DNA from: Streptomyces sp. RPT161
GTDB taxonomy: Bacteria; Actinomycetota; Actinomycetes; Streptomycetales; Streptomycetaceae
Assembly: GCF_027533845.1 (NCBI RefSeq)
Contig: NZ_JAPZVN010000001.1
Location: 924,269-988,268, forward strand
Reading direction: 5' to 3'
DNA: 64,000 nucleotides
Made by a program: the position numbers and the translations under genes. Under the pieces are notes generated by a model. It saw only the letters and a list, made by a program, of their open reading frames with translations, ran no database searches and was not told the DNA's origin. Positions 16,719 through 25,973 of this stretch are shown here, piece by piece (the first letter of the stretch is position 1; each line of letters opens with the position of its first letter).

Positions 16719-17795
16719 TTACAGCCCGGCGTAGCTGTGCTTGCCGACGATGAAGATGTTGACGCAGTAGTAGTTGAACAGGAAGCAGCCGAAGGCGATC
16801 AGGCACAGGTAGGCCGCCTTGCGGCCCTTCCAGCCCGCGGTGGCACGGGCATGCAGGTAGCACGCGTACGCGACCCAGGTGATGAACGACCAGGTCTCCG
16901 TGGGGTCCCAGCCCCAGTACCGGCCCCATGCCGACTCGGCCCAGATCGATCCCGCGATGATGGTGAACGTCCACAGCGGGAAGATCGCCGCGTTGATCCG
17001 GTACGCGAACTTGTCCAGCGTCGCCGCGGCGGGCAGCCGCTCCAGCAGGAAGTCCAGCCTGCCCAGCCGCCCCTGCTCGCCGCGCAGCTCGTATCCGTCA
17101 CGGAAGAGGTAGAGGAAGGTGGCCAGCGCACCCAGGTGGAACGCGGCGCCGCAGATGATCGCGCAACTGACGTGGATCCACAGCCAGTACGAGTGCAGCG
17201 CCGGCACCAGCTGGTCGGAGTCCGCGTACAGCACCGTGACCGCCAGACCCAGGTCCAGCAGCACCGAGGTGATCAGGAACAGCCCGACCCAGCGGACGTT
17301 CTTGCCGAGCGCCAGCAGCAACAGGTACAGGCCGATGGCGACCAGGCCCAGCGTCGTGGAGAACTCGTACATGTTGCCCCACGGCGCCCGCCCCACGGAC
17401 AGCGCGCGGGCCACCACTCCGCCGAGGTGCAGCAGCCAGGCGAGCACGGTCAGCGAGATGGCGATACGCCCGTACAGGTCGCCCTTCTCGCTGCCGCCCG
17501 CGGCGCCCGGGCCGTCGGTGGCGCCCCGGTCGTCCGAACCGTCCCGGGTCACCACCTTCGGCCGGTCCAGCACGGTGGTACCGCCGCCGCGCTGCGTCAC
17601 CCGAACCGCCGGAGCGGCGGGCGCGGCGGCCGACTCGGTGACCGCCCGCGCGGTGCGCGCCACCCGGCTGCGGCTGCCGAAGGTCCACTCGGCGATGTGG
17701 GCGAGGAAGGCCAGGGTGTAGACGGTGATCGCCGAATACACCAGGTAGTTGCTGATACTGGCCAAGCTCTCATTGACCCCGGCAGCGATGGTCAC
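16719..17795 (-). CDS. ccsB: Cytochrome c maturation protein CcsB (ResC)
   Basis: CcsB forms, with ResB, the system II synthetase that exports heme and ligates it to apocytochrome c. The 358-residue protein has about eight membrane segments, the tryptophan-rich heme-handling motif WGRYWGWDPTETWSFITW, and conserved heme-ligand histidines in the flanking helices. A low-complexity cytoplasmic loop (residues ~45-100) is typical of actinomycete forms. The GTG at 17795 overlaps the resB stop by 4 nt. It ends the minus-strand tlpA-ccdA-resB-ccsB operon. Confidence 0.94.
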   Translation of the reverse strand: MTIAAGVNESLASISNYLVYSAITVYTLAFLAHIAEWTFGSRSRVARTARAVTESAAAPAAPAVRVTQRGGGTTVLDRPKVVTRDGSDDRGATDGPGAAGGSEKGDLYGRIAISLTVLAWLLHLGGVVARALSVGRAPWGNMYEFSTTLGLVAIGLYLLLLALGKNVRWVGLFLITSVLLDLGLAVTVLYADSDQLVPALHSYWLWIHVSCAIICGAAFHLGALATFLYLFRDGYELRGEQGRLGRLDFLLERLPAAATLDKFAYRINAAIFPLWTFTIIAGSIWAESAWGRYWGWDPTETWSFITWVAYACYLHARATAGWKGRKAAYLCLIAFGCFLFNYYCVNIFIVGKHSYAGL

Positions 17796-19510
17796 GACTG
17801 CTCCTTGTCCGAGTGGTCCCCATCTGACAGGGAATCCGGCTGGGATTCTTGCGGTTCTTCGGCCGCGGTGGGCGCCTTGGCGTGTACGGCCGACACCAGC
17901 ACCGCCAGTTCCTCGGCGACCTTCCGCGACTCGCTGCGGCCGAGCCCGGCCAGCTCGACGAGGGTGCGCCCGTCCTCCGTGCGCCGAGCCCGTACCCACA
18001 CCCGGCGGCGCTGGATGAACAGCGACCCGGCGAGCCCGAGCAGCATGCACACGGCGCTGCCGAGGGCGAGCGAGTTGCCCGGCTGGTGGACGATCTCGAA
18101 GTTGGCCCACTGGTCGACGCGGTTGAGCGTGATCGACCCGGCGCCGTTCGGCAGCGTCCAGGTGTCGCCGGGCACCATCAGTTTGCGGACCGGGTTGCCC
18201 TTGTCGTCCGTGAACTGCTTGAGGTTCTTGTTGGTCGTGTCGAGCGTGTAGACGTTCTGCGCCAGACCGCTGTCCATGCCCAGGTCGCCGTGGTAGCCGG
18301 TGATGAACAGCGCGGGGCGGTCCAGCGCCGGGAAGACCGAGTGCGGGCCGTTCACCGGGTCGATCGCCATCGTCGGGGTGAACAGTCCGGCGAAGCCGAG
18401 CTGGTCGCGCTTACCGTCCTTGCCCACCGCGTCCGGCACCTTGACGACGCCCTGCGAGGTGACGTTTCCGTCCAGCGGCAGGAACGGCACCGGGCCGCTG
18501 TAGGCGACGTTGCCCTGGCCGTCCCGGACCGTCACCACCATCGAGTAGCCGTGCGAGGTCAGATAGACCTTGTTGCCCGCCACGTTCAGCGGGTCGTTGA
18601 CGTGGATGGTCCGCTTGTGGCTCTTGCCGTCCGGGCCGAAGTAGGTGACGTCGGCGGAGTAGCTGCGCGGCGTGCCCTTCTGCGGTCCCGAATCCTCGTA
18701 CGTGGCGTGGAACGCGTTCAGCCTGAAGCCGAACGGGGCCATGTTGTCCGGGTCGAAGAAGGCGCCGTGCCTGAGGTCGTCGTACTGCGTCTGGTTGTTG
18801 GTGAAACCGCCGCCGGTGACGACCAGCTTGTTGCCGTCCGACTTGTACAGCGTGCCGATGGCGAACGCGATCAGCAGCCCGAACAGGGCGATGTGGAAGA
18901 CCAGGTTCCCGGCCTCGCGCAGATAGCCCTTCTCGGCGGCGACCGATTCCTCGCCGGACGCCACCCGGAAGCGCCGGCCGCGCAGCGTGTCGCGGGCCGA
19001 GTCGAGCACGTCCTGCGGCGTGGCGTCGGTGCGCCAGGTCGCGTAGGCGGGCATCCGGTCCAGCTTGCGCGGGGCGCGCGGCGGCTGGGAGCGCAGCTGG
19101 CCGACGAACTGCCAGCTGCGCGGGATGATGCAGCCCGCCAGCGAGACGAACAGCAGGATGTAGATCGCGGAGAACCACACCGAGCTGTAGACGTGGAACA
19201 GCCCGAGCTTGGTGTAGATCGGGCCGAGCGTGGTGTGGTTCTTCAGGAAGTCCGAGACCTTGACCGGGTCGGTGCCCTCCTGCGGGACCAGCGAGCCGGG
19301 GATGGCCGCCAGCGACAGCAGGAACAGCAGGATCAGCGCGACCCGCATCGACGTCAACTGCCGCCAGAACCAGCGCAGCCAGCCGATGACGCCGAGCTTC
19401 GGCAGGTTCGGAGCGTCGCCGGTGGTGTCGCCGTCCTCACGCGGCGCGGTGCTCAGCGCCTCGGCGGCGCCGTCCGCACCGGTGCCGGTGCTGGTGTCCG
19501 TCGTGCTCAT
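17792..19510 (-). CDS. resB: Cytochrome c maturation protein ResB
   Basis: ResB (Ccs1) is the partner of CcsB in the system II cytochrome c synthetase. The protein of about 572 residues shows the family pattern. Three N-terminal membrane helices are visible (VALILLFLLSLAAIPGSLVPQ, VWFSAIYILLFVSLAGCIIP, FHIALFGLLIAFAIGTLY). A large extracytoplasmic domain follows, then a fourth helix (ALGSAVCMLLGLAGSLFIQRRR) and a basic and acidic cytoplasmic tail. The ATG at 19510 follows GGGGATC and an immediately preceding TTG codon. The ccdA stop lies 3 bp upstream, and ccsB overlaps downstream. Confidence 0.94.
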   Translation of the reverse strand: MSTTDTSTGTGADGAAEALSTAPREDGDTTGDAPNLPKLGVIGWLRWFWRQLTSMRVALILLFLLSLAAIPGSLVPQEGTDPVKVSDFLKNHTTLGPIYTKLGLFHVYSSVWFSAIYILLFVSLAGCIIPRSWQFVGQLRSQPPRAPRKLDRMPAYATWRTDATPQDVLDSARDTLRGRRFRVASGEESVAAEKGYLREAGNLVFHIALFGLLIAFAIGTLYKSDGNKLVVTGGGFTNNQTQYDDLRHGAFFDPDNMAPFGFRLNAFHATYEDSGPQKGTPRSYSADVTYFGPDGKSHKRTIHVNDPLNVAGNKVYLTSHGYSMVVTVRDGQGNVAYSGPVPFLPLDGNVTSQGVVKVPDAVGKDGKRDQLGFAGLFTPTMAIDPVNGPHSVFPALDRPALFITGYHGDLGMDSGLAQNVYTLDTTNKNLKQFTDDKGNPVRKLMVPGDTWTLPNGAGSITLNRVDQWANFEIVHQPGNSLALGSAVCMLLGLAGSLFIQRRRVWVRARRTEDGRTLVELAGLGRSESRKVAEELAVLVSAVHAKAPTAAEEPQESQPDSLSDGDHSDKEQS

Positions 19511-19513
19511 CAA

Positions 19514-20281
19514 TCAGATCCCCACATTGAAGCCGGTGGCCCAGGTCTGCATCTGGGAGACGATCCGGTCCCAGGCCCCCGTCACCAGCAGCACACCGAC
19601 CACCACCAGCATGCCGCCGCCGATCCGCATCACCCATGCGTAGTGCCGCTTGACGAACGCGAAGGCGCCGAGCGCCCGTCGGAACGCTATCGCGGCGACG
19701 ATGAACGGCAGCCCGAGGCCGATGCAGTAGACGGCGGTGAGCAGGGCACCGCGGGCCGCGCTCGCCTGGTTGAAGGAGAGCGCCTGGACCGCGGCGAGCG
19801 TCGGTCCCAGGCAGGGCGTCCAGCCGAGCCCGAACAGCACACCGAGCACCGGCGCCCCGGCCAGCCCGATCGACGGACGCTTGTGCAGCCGGAACTCGCG
19901 CTGGAACAGGCCCGGCAGCAGGCCCATGAAGGCCACGCCGAGCAGGATGGTGAGCGCGCCGAGCACCATGGTGATGGTGCCCTTGTACTGCTGGAGGGTG
20001 TAGCCGAAGCCGCCGAACAGCGTGCCGCCGGAGACGAAGACGGCGGTGAAGCCCAGTACGAACAGCGAGGCCCCGGCGGCCATCCGGCCGCGCTTGGCGT
20101 TGCCCAGGTCGGCTCCGGAGACACCGGTCACATAGGAGAGGTAGCCGGGCACCAGCGGCAGTACGCACGGCGAGAAGAACGACGCCAGACCGCCGATGAG
20201 CGCCACCGGGACGGCCAGCAGCAGCGCCCCGGTCATCACCGTCTGGTTGGGCGCGTCGATGGCGGCGGCCAGGAACGTCAC
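19514..20281 (-). CDS. ccdA: Thiol-disulfide carrier CcdA
   Basis: CcdA moves reducing equivalents across the membrane to the extracytoplasmic thioredoxin that keeps apocytochrome cysteines reduced. The 255-residue, six-helix protein has the paired redox cysteines in FSPCVLPLVPGYLSYV and LGWTPCLGPTLAA, each next to prolines as in the family. It starts at GTG 20281, a single base after the tlpA stop, and resB begins 3 bp after its stop, so the four genes form a tight operon. Confidence 0.95.
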   Translation of the reverse strand: MTFLAAAIDAPNQTVMTGALLLAVPVALIGGLASFFSPCVLPLVPGYLSYVTGVSGADLGNAKRGRMAAGASLFVLGFTAVFVSGGTLFGGFGYTLQQYKGTITMVLGALTILLGVAFMGLLPGLFQREFRLHKRPSIGLAGAPVLGVLFGLGWTPCLGPTLAAVQALSFNQASAARGALLTAVYCIGLGLPFIVAAIAFRRALGAFAFVKRHYAWVMRIGGGMLVVVGVLLVTGAWDRIVSQMQTWATGFNVGI

Positions 20282-20282
20282 G

Positions 20283-20903
20283 TCACTTCTCCGCGACGAT
20301 CGGGTCGAGCGCCTTGCGCAGCTGGTCGGTGGTGAGCGCGGTGAGCGCGCGTACCGCGATCTTCTGGTCGCGGTCGATGATCAGGGTGGTGGGGATGGAC
20401 TGCGGGGGCAGGCTGCCGCGCGGGAACTTCACCAGCAGGTTGCCGTCCGGGTCGTAGAAGCTCGGGTACGTGATGCCGAAGCTGTGCTCGAAGCTCTTGG
20501 ACTGGGCGGTGCTGTAGTCGCGGATGTTGATGCCGACGAACTGCACGCCCTTGGCGGCGGTGTCCTTGGCGACCTCGGCGAGGTTGGGGGCCTCGGCGCG
20601 GCACGGGTCGCACCACGATCCCCACACGTTCAGGACGACGACCTTGCCCTTGAACTGGGAGAGCGACAGCTGCTGGCCGTCGACCGTCGCGCCGGAGATG
20701 TCGGGGGCGGCGGGGCGCTCACCCTTGGGCAGGGTGGTGATCTGGCCGGTGCCCTGGACGAACTTGGTGTCCGACGAGCCCGAGGACGACCCCCCGGACA
20801 CCGAACCGCATCCGGCCAGTGCCAGCACAAGAGCGGCTCCCGTGACCAGCGCGGCTACGGCGCGGCGGCGGGGGCCCGATTGCGGGAGGCGCGTCAGACT
20901 CAT
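20283..20903 (-). CDS. Thioredoxin-like lipoprotein (TlpA/ResA family)
   Basis: The 206-residue protein has a lipoprotein signal with lipobox LALAGC (Cys32) and a thioredoxin fold with active site WCDPC, followed by the cis-proline region PTTLIID. It is anchored outside the membrane and reduces the heme-binding cysteines of apocytochromes c, taking electrons from CcdA encoded next in the operon. It is the first gene of tlpA-ccdA-resB-ccsB. The start ATG is clear from the lipoprotein signal. Confidence 0.93.
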   Translation of the reverse strand: MSLTRLPQSGPRRRAVAALVTGAALVLALAGCGSVSGGSSSGSSDTKFVQGTGQITTLPKGERPAAPDISGATVDGQQLSLSQFKGKVVVLNVWGSWCDPCRAEAPNLAEVAKDTAAKGVQFVGINIRDYSTAQSKSFEHSFGITYPSFYDPDGNLLVKFPRGSLPPQSIPTTLIIDRDQKIAVRALTALTTDQLRKALDPIVAEK

Positions 20904-21066
20904 GTGAAAAGTTTCGCATGCGGCTCCCCCCGTCCTTTAGCACCCCCCACCATTCCCCTTCAACCCCCACCCCACCAGCAAGGACGCCCCGCCTCTAGCG
21001 AGCCGGACCGCACCTCAGCCGCCCCGGGGGCGCCGCCACCCGGCCGGTCGCGGAGCCCCCGCGAGG

Positions 21067-22296
21067 TCAGACGGACTGGGTGAAGGACTTCCAGCCCTCT
21101 TTCGGCTTTTCGCCGACGTTCAGCGACCGGAGCTTCGCCAGAAGCTTCGGGTCCTGCGCGTCAAGCCAGTTCACATACTGCTTGAACGACACCAACCGCA
21201 CATCCGACCGCTTCTCGTCCGCGATCTGCTTGAACGCCTCCTCGACGGCGTCCATGTATATCCCGCCGTTCCACTGCTCGAAGTGGTTGCCGATGTAGAA
21301 CGGCGCGCGGTTCGTCTCGTACGCCCGCTGGAAGCCCTGCACATACGCCTCGGTCGCCTGCTGGCGCCAGCCGGGGTAGTTGCGCGGGTCGCTCTTTGTG
21401 GCGTTCTGCGACTGGTTGTACAGCATGTTGAAGTCCATCGACAGGACCTCGAACTTCCGCCCGGGGAACGGTACCGCCTGCAACGGAAGGTCCCAGATGC
21501 CGTGCTTCTTCGTCGGCCATATCTGCAAACCACCGGGCGAGCTGGCGTCGTACCGGAAGCCGAGCTTCTTGGCGGTCGGCAGCCAGTTGTCCTGCCCGAG
21601 CAGACACGGCGTCCGGCCGCCGACCATCTCCTTGCGGTAGTCGAACGGCAGCGACTGCACATCGGTGAAGCCGGTGTTCGTCTTCCACTTGGTGACGAAG
21701 TCGACCGCCTGCTGGATCTCGCTCTCCCACTGCGCCGGAGTCCAGTGCGCGACCGAACCGTGGCCGTCGCAGAAGTGACCGTTGAAGTGGGTGCCTATCT
21801 CGTGCCCCTCAAGCCACGCCGCGCGCACCTGCTCAAGGGTCATCTTGATGTGCCTGTCGCTGAAGTACCCGATCGCCGAGGCGCCCACCGGGTTGTTCGG
21901 CGGCCGGTACAGGTGCTTCTTCGACTCCGGCAGGCAGTAGAGGCCGGACAGGAAGAAGGTCATCTTCGCGTTGTGGTCCTGCGCCAGCTTGCGGAAGCGC
22001 TGGAACAGCCCGTTGTCGAGTTCGCCCGCGCCGTCCCAGGAGAAGATGACGAACTGCGGGGGTGTCTGGCCGGGTTCCAGCCGCTCGACGGTCGGCTGGA
22101 ACGGCTGCGGCCCGGTGTCGGAGGTCGAGCCGTCACCGATCGGCGTGCCGGCGGGCTGGCTCGGGTCGGCGGCGCCACCCGCCGGGCCGGCCGTGTTGGG
22201 TTTTGACGAGCCGCTGCCGTTGGAGCAACCGACGGCCGCGCCCATCGCGGCCCCCGCGGTCAAAGTGAGCAAGCCCCTTCGGGTCATCGAACGCAT
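21067..22296 (-). CDS. NodB-like polysaccharide deacetylase lipoprotein
   Basis: The protein of about 409 residues begins MRSMTRRGLLTLTAG and has a lipobox AAVGC. It has features of carbohydrate esterase family 4 (NodB-like): VIFSWDGAGELD in place of motif 1 and the metal-ligand histidines in GHEIGTHFNGHFCDGHG. A late VRLVSFKQYVNWLDAQ fits the end of the barrel. Motif 1 departs from the usual TFDDG, so activity on wall or capsular sugars is likely but not certain. An in-frame GTG at 22341 would add 15 residues, but the lipoprotein signal favours 22296. Confidence 0.78.
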   Translation of the reverse strand: MRSMTRRGLLTLTAGAAMGAAVGCSNGSGSSKPNTAGPAGGAADPSQPAGTPIGDGSTSDTGPQPFQPTVERLEPGQTPPQFVIFSWDGAGELDNGLFQRFRKLAQDHNAKMTFFLSGLYCLPESKKHLYRPPNNPVGASAIGYFSDRHIKMTLEQVRAAWLEGHEIGTHFNGHFCDGHGSVAHWTPAQWESEIQQAVDFVTKWKTNTGFTDVQSLPFDYRKEMVGGRTPCLLGQDNWLPTAKKLGFRYDASSPGGLQIWPTKKHGIWDLPLQAVPFPGRKFEVLSMDFNMLYNQSQNATKSDPRNYPGWRQQATEAYVQGFQRAYETNRAPFYIGNHFEQWNGGIYMDAVEEAFKQIADEKRSDVRLVSFKQYVNWLDAQDPKLLAKLRSLNVGEKPKEGWKSFTQSV

Positions 22297-22430
22297 GCTG
22301 TTTCCCGCCGTCCGCGGTCGTGTTCCTACTGCCGTCGTCACATCGCTGTGGGCGCGCTATGTCCACGCACACGGGATAAGACGGCATGCTTCCACCCGCG
22401 GTTCCTGGCCAGTTGGCGGAAAATCACACC

Positions 22431-22464
22431 GCGGCCGGGTGACGGGAAACCGCCACCCGGCCGC
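22431..22464. terminator. Hairpin terminator after histidine phosphatase
   Basis: An 11-bp perfect stem (GCGGCCGGGTG and complement) with inner ACGG/CCG pairing around a GAAA turn lies 27 bp past the phosphatase stop on the minus strand. Confidence 0.7.
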
Positions 22465-22491
22465 TACACGTTCTTCAGGGAACCGCTACCG

Positions 22492-23172
22492 CTACGCCCC
22501 GAACCCCTTGGTGCCGCCCTTCGCCTTGGCACCCGCCAGCAGGTGCGCGGGCACCAGATCGCGGGCCGGCTCGCTGTAGCCCACCGAAACGATCTTGTCG
22601 CCGCGGTACGTGAAGCTGGTCAGACTCGCCAGCGTGCACTGCCTCTTGCGCGGGTCGTGCCACAGCCGCCGCCGCTCCGCGAAGCTGCGCACCACCCAGA
22701 TCGGCAACTGGTGGCTGACGCACACCGCTTCGTGCCCGCGGGCCGCGTCCCGCGCCGCGCCGAGCGCCGCCATCATCCGTACGACCTGCTCGATGTACGG
22801 CTCACCCCAGCTGGGCTTGAAGGGGTTTGTCAGGTATTTCCAGTTTGCCGGTTTCTTCAGCGCGCCGTCGCCGACGCCGAAGGTCTTGCCCTGGAAGACG
22901 TTGGCCGCCTCGATCAGCCGCTCGTCGGTGGCGACGGCCAGCTCGTGGGCGGCGGCGATCGGCGCCGCGGTCTCCTGCGCCCGCTCCAGCGGTGACGCCA
23001 CCACGTAGCGGATGTCGCGGTCCGCGAGGTGCTCGGCGACCCGGTCGGCCATCTTCCGGCCGAGCTCGGAGAGGTGGTACCCGGGCAGCCGCCCGTACAG
23101 CAGGCCCTCCGGGTTGTGCACCTCACCGTGCCGCATCAGGTGGACGACCGTGATGTCCTGGTTGTCGCTCAC
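22492..23172 (-). CDS. Histidine phosphatase family protein
   Basis: The 226-residue protein has the histidine phosphatase signature [10 protein letters not shown] (RHG at residue ~14), the second-site arginine in SPLERAQET and the late histidine in CVSHQLPIW. Members remove phosphate from small molecules or proteins through a phosphohistidine intermediate. The substrate is not evident. Its GTG overlaps the hemL stop by 4 nt, so it is translationally coupled to heme precursor synthesis. This linkage is common in Streptomyces, and its meaning is unknown. Confidence 0.9.
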   Translation of the reverse strand: MSDNQDITVVHLMRHGEVHNPEGLLYGRLPGYHLSELGRKMADRVAEHLADRDIRYVVASPLERAQETAAPIAAAHELAVATDERLIEAANVFQGKTFGVGDGALKKPANWKYLTNPFKPSWGEPYIEQVVRMMAALGAARDAARGHEAVCVSHQLPIWVVRSFAERRRLWHDPRKRQCTLASLTSFTYRGDKIVSVGYSEPARDLVPAHLLAGAKAKGGTKGFGA

Positions 23173-24482
23173 TGGGTGGCCTCCGCCGCTGCCGTTGCGG
23201 CGGCCGGAAGCGCCGCCGCGATGCGCTCGATCGCCGCGTCGTCGTGCGACGCGGAGACGAACCAGGACTCGAACGCCGACGGCGGCAGATAGACGCCCTG
23301 CGCCAGCATCGAGTGGAAGAACGCGGTGAACCGGAACGCCTCCTGCGCCCTGGCCTCGTCGTAGTTGGTCACCGGCCGCTCGGTGAAGAACACCGAGAAC
23401 ATGTTCCCCGCGGTCTGCACCCGGTGCGGCACGCCCGCCTTGTTCAGTGCCTCGCCGACCAGCTCGGCCACCTGGCCCGCCACCGCGTCCACCCGCTGGT
23501 ACACCGCGTCGTCCAGCAGCCGCAGCTGCGCCAGGCCCGCCGCGGTCGCCACCGGGTTACCGGACAGCGTGCCCGCCTGGTAGACCGGCCCGGCCGGGGC
23601 GAGGTGCGCCATCACATCGGCCCGGCCGCCGAACGCCGCCGCCGGGAAGCCGCCGCCCATCACCTTGCCGAAGGTCATCAGGTCCGGAGTGACCCCGTCG
23701 ATCCCGTACCAGCCCGCCTTGGAGACCCGGAAGCCGGTCATCACCTCGTCGGAGATGTACAACGCGCCATTGTTGCGGCACAGATCGGCCAAACCCTGGT
23801 TGAAGCCGGGCAGCGGCGGAACGACGCCCATGTTGCCCGGTGACGCCTCGGTGATCACACAGGCGATCTCGCCCGGGTGCGCCGCGAACGCCGCGCGGAC
23901 AGCGTCCAGGTCGTTGTACGGCAGCACGATCGTCTCGCCCGCCTGGGCACCGGTCACGCCCGGGGTGTCCGGCAGGCCGAACGTCGCCACGCCCGAGCCC
24001 GCCGCGGCCAGCAGGGCGTCCACGTGCCCGTGGTAGCAGCCCGCGAACTTGATCACCTTCGCCCGGCCGGTGAACCCGCGGGCCAGCCGGATCGCCGACA
24101 TCGTCGCCTCGGTGCCCGACGAGACCAGCCGCACCTGCTCGACCGGCGCCACCCGGGCCACGATCTCCTCGGCTAGCTCCACCTCGCCCTGACCGGGCGT
24201 GCCGAAGGACGTACCGCGCGCAACCGCGGCCTGCACGGCGTCGATCACGGCCGGGTGCGCGTGGCCGAGGATCATCGGACCCCACGAGCACACCAGGTCC
24301 ACGTAGTCCCGGCCGTCGGCATCGGTGAGGTACGGACCGGAACCGGACACCATGAAACGGGGCGTACCGCCCACGGCCCGGAATGCGCGGACCGGAGAGT
24401 TCACGCCACCAGGCGTCACAGCGGCAGCCCGGTCGAAGAGGGTCTGCGAGACTGGTGCTTCGTACGCGTAGGGAATGCTCAC
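23169..24482 (-). CDS. hemL: Glutamate-1-semialdehyde 2,1-aminomutase
   Basis: HemL converts glutamate-1-semialdehyde to 5-aminolevulinate, the step after HemA in C5 heme synthesis. The protein of about 437 residues is a PLP class III aminotransferase: [15 protein letters not shown] near the start, [20 protein letters not shown]-type region [12 protein letters not shown], and the PLP lysine in [11 protein letters not shown]. Two GTG codons (24482 and 24488) are candidate starts. The first is chosen because typical relatives begin SIPYAYEAP and GAG lies 11 bases upstream. The other heme genes (hemA, C, D, B) lie 21-27 kb away. Confidence 0.95.
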   Translation of the reverse strand: MSIPYAYEAPVSQTLFDRAAAVTPGGVNSPVRAFRAVGGTPRFMVSGSGPYLTDADGRDYVDLVCSWGPMILGHAHPAVIDAVQAAVARGTSFGTPGQGEVELAEEIVARVAPVEQVRLVSSGTEATMSAIRLARGFTGRAKVIKFAGCYHGHVDALLAAAGSGVATFGLPDTPGVTGAQAGETIVLPYNDLDAVRAAFAAHPGEIACVITEASPGNMGVVPPLPGFNQGLADLCRNNGALYISDEVMTGFRVSKAGWYGIDGVTPDLMTFGKVMGGGFPAAAFGGRADVMAHLAPAGPVYQAGTLSGNPVATAAGLAQLRLLDDAVYQRVDAVAGQVAELVGEALNKAGVPHRVQTAGNMFSVFFTERPVTNYDEARAQEAFRFTAFFHSMLAQGVYLPPSAFESWFVSASHDDAAIERIAAALPAAATAAAEATQ

Positions 24483-24748
24483 ATACACATGGTCTCAGAG
24501 GCTTGAACCGTTTCGCCGGGGCGGGCGTTTCATCATCAGGTCTCGACCTCGTATCTGAGACGATGATCGGGTTGCGCGGTTGGGCTTGCGAATGGTCGGG
24601 TAGTGAAATGCAGCCAGGTGGCGAACTGGGCGAGGGGACGGGCGACCGTGAACCCCAGCACGCCCGCCCCACCGGCAAACGGCGCCGACCCGCCGGAACG
24701 GGGCGCCAGCGAGCCGCGGAGGGTGGAAACAGGGGTGGCCGAGTGGGG

Positions 24749-25177
24749 GTGACCTACAAGTATTTCGGCGCGCCTGACGGCGCCACGGCGGCCCGGGTAC
24801 CGATCTCCATGCGGCCCGAGGAGCTCGGTGGCGATGAGCTCGGCAATGGAATGTTCACCAAGGTCAAACCGGAAACGATGGCGGCGATGGTGCTCACCGG
24901 CATCGAGGGCATACCCCTGGCCAAGGTGCCGCCGCTGGAACTCGTGGTGCTTCACCCGGATTACGCCGTGGTGAAACTGCCCGTCAATGTCGTCGAACCG
25001 CTCCGCAAGGCAGGCGAGGAACAACTGGGCGCCGCCGCCTTCATCTGGTCCACCGTCCCGGACCGCCGTGGTCCGCGCGACGCCTTCGTGATCTACCAAA
25101 TGCTCCACGAATGGCAGGACTTCGCCCAACGCTGCCACGAGACGGGGCATCAGATGTACTGCCTGGTCTGGCCGTAG
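24749..25177 (+). CDS. Conserved hypothetical protein
   Basis: The 142-residue protein opens VTYKYFGAPDGATAARVPIS and has no membrane segment or signal peptide. Coding character is good from the chosen GTG onward, with clear hydrophobic/polar alternation (LELVVLHPDYAVVKLP and DAFVIYQMLHEWQDFAQRC). Upstream in-frame codons look non-coding, so a longer start is rejected. I do not recognise a named domain, though it looks like a Streptomyces-wide conserved protein. It is divergent from hemL across 266 bp and convergent with the XRE gene. Confidence 0.7.
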   Translation: MTYKYFGAPDGATAARVPISMRPEELGGDELGNGMFTKVKPETMAAMVLTGIEGIPLAKVPPLELVVLHPDYAVVKLPVNVVEPLRKAGEEQLGAAAFIWSTVPDRRGPRDAFVIYQMLHEWQDFAQRCHETGHQMYCLVWP

Positions 25178-25232
25178 GACCCGCCCCGGTCGGGGGGGCG
25201 GGTTCGGGCGCGCCTCGGTGGAGAGACCGTCC

Positions 25233-25973
25233 TCACGGCCCGCCGGTGTGGCAGGAACCGTGGTAGCGCTGGATCCAGTTGCCCTCGCCGATCCAGCCCT
25301 GAGCCGTCCGCATCATGCCGCTGACGATGACCGGCGGTTCGGGGGCGTAGAACACCTCGCTGGGCGAGTAGCGGGCGATGATGCTGTCGCGGTGCGGGGT
25401 GTCGAAGACCCGGACGTCGTCGCCGTTGCCGTCGGTCACCACGTACTTCCACGGGCAGAAGGTGCCGGTGGCCGCCGGGCTCGGGGCCACGCTGACCTGG
25501 GCGGGCGGCGACTGCGCCGCGGAGCTGCCGGAGTTCGAGGCGGCGGTGAGGGTGGCGCCCAGCGCGAAGCCGATGAACAGACCGACCGCCAGCCACAACC
25601 AGCCGGTGCGGCCCGGAGCCGAGGGGCGCCGCCGCCGTGGCCGCGGCGGATCGTCGCGCGCCGCGGCATCCGGCTCAGGACCGGGGGACGCGTCCGTGTC
25701 GAACGCCGTACCGCTTCTCTCCGCCATCGCGGCGGTCCATAACTGCCTTATCGACGCCGGATCTCCGCCCAGTGCGGCGCAGATCTTCTCCACCGTCGGC
25801 CAGGCGGGCACCGCCTGGCCGCGGAAGTAGCGCGAGAGCGTGGAGTCACTGATCGAGACGTCCCGTTCCACGGCCCGTAGCGTCCGGCCCGACAACTGGT
25901 GCATGGCGCGCAGGGCCTGGCCCAGCGCCTGGCGCGCCTGACGGTCCGAGTCGTCCGTCCGCGGCTGCTTCAT
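25233..25973 (-). CDS. Membrane-tethered XRE regulator with extracytoplasmic SH3-like domain
   Basis: This 246-residue protein combines three parts. Residues 13-72 are an XRE-type helix-turn-helix (LSGRTLRAVERDVSISDSTL, SRYFRGQAVPAWPTVEKICAAL). Residues 85-120 are an acidic then basic linker (RPRRRRP). Residues 123-144 are one membrane helix (GWLWLAVGLFIGFALGATLT). The rest is predicted extracytoplasmic, with Cys173 and Cys241 and an SH3-like pattern (VRVFDTPHRDSIIARY, GWIGEGNWIQRY). The start follows GGGA. The layout suggests a one-component sensor that binds DNA while reading a wall or envelope signal. No target is evident from context. Confidence 0.75.
   Translation of the reverse strand: MKQPRTDDSDRQARQALGQALRAMHQLSGRTLRAVERDVSISDSTLSRYFRGQAVPAWPTVEKICAALGGDPASIRQLWTAAMAERSGTAFDTDASPGPEPDAAARDDPPRPRRRRPSAPGRTGWLWLAVGLFIGFALGATLTAASNSGSSAAQSPPAQVSVAPSPAATGTFCPWKYVVTDGNGDDVRVFDTPHRDSIIARYSPSEVFYAPEPPVIVSGMMRTAQGWIGEGNWIQRYHGSCHTGGP

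Noticed and set aside
24383..24748. Longer start for the hypothetical protein at 24749.
   Set aside because: The extra 122 codons look non-coding and overlap the start of hemL on the other strand.
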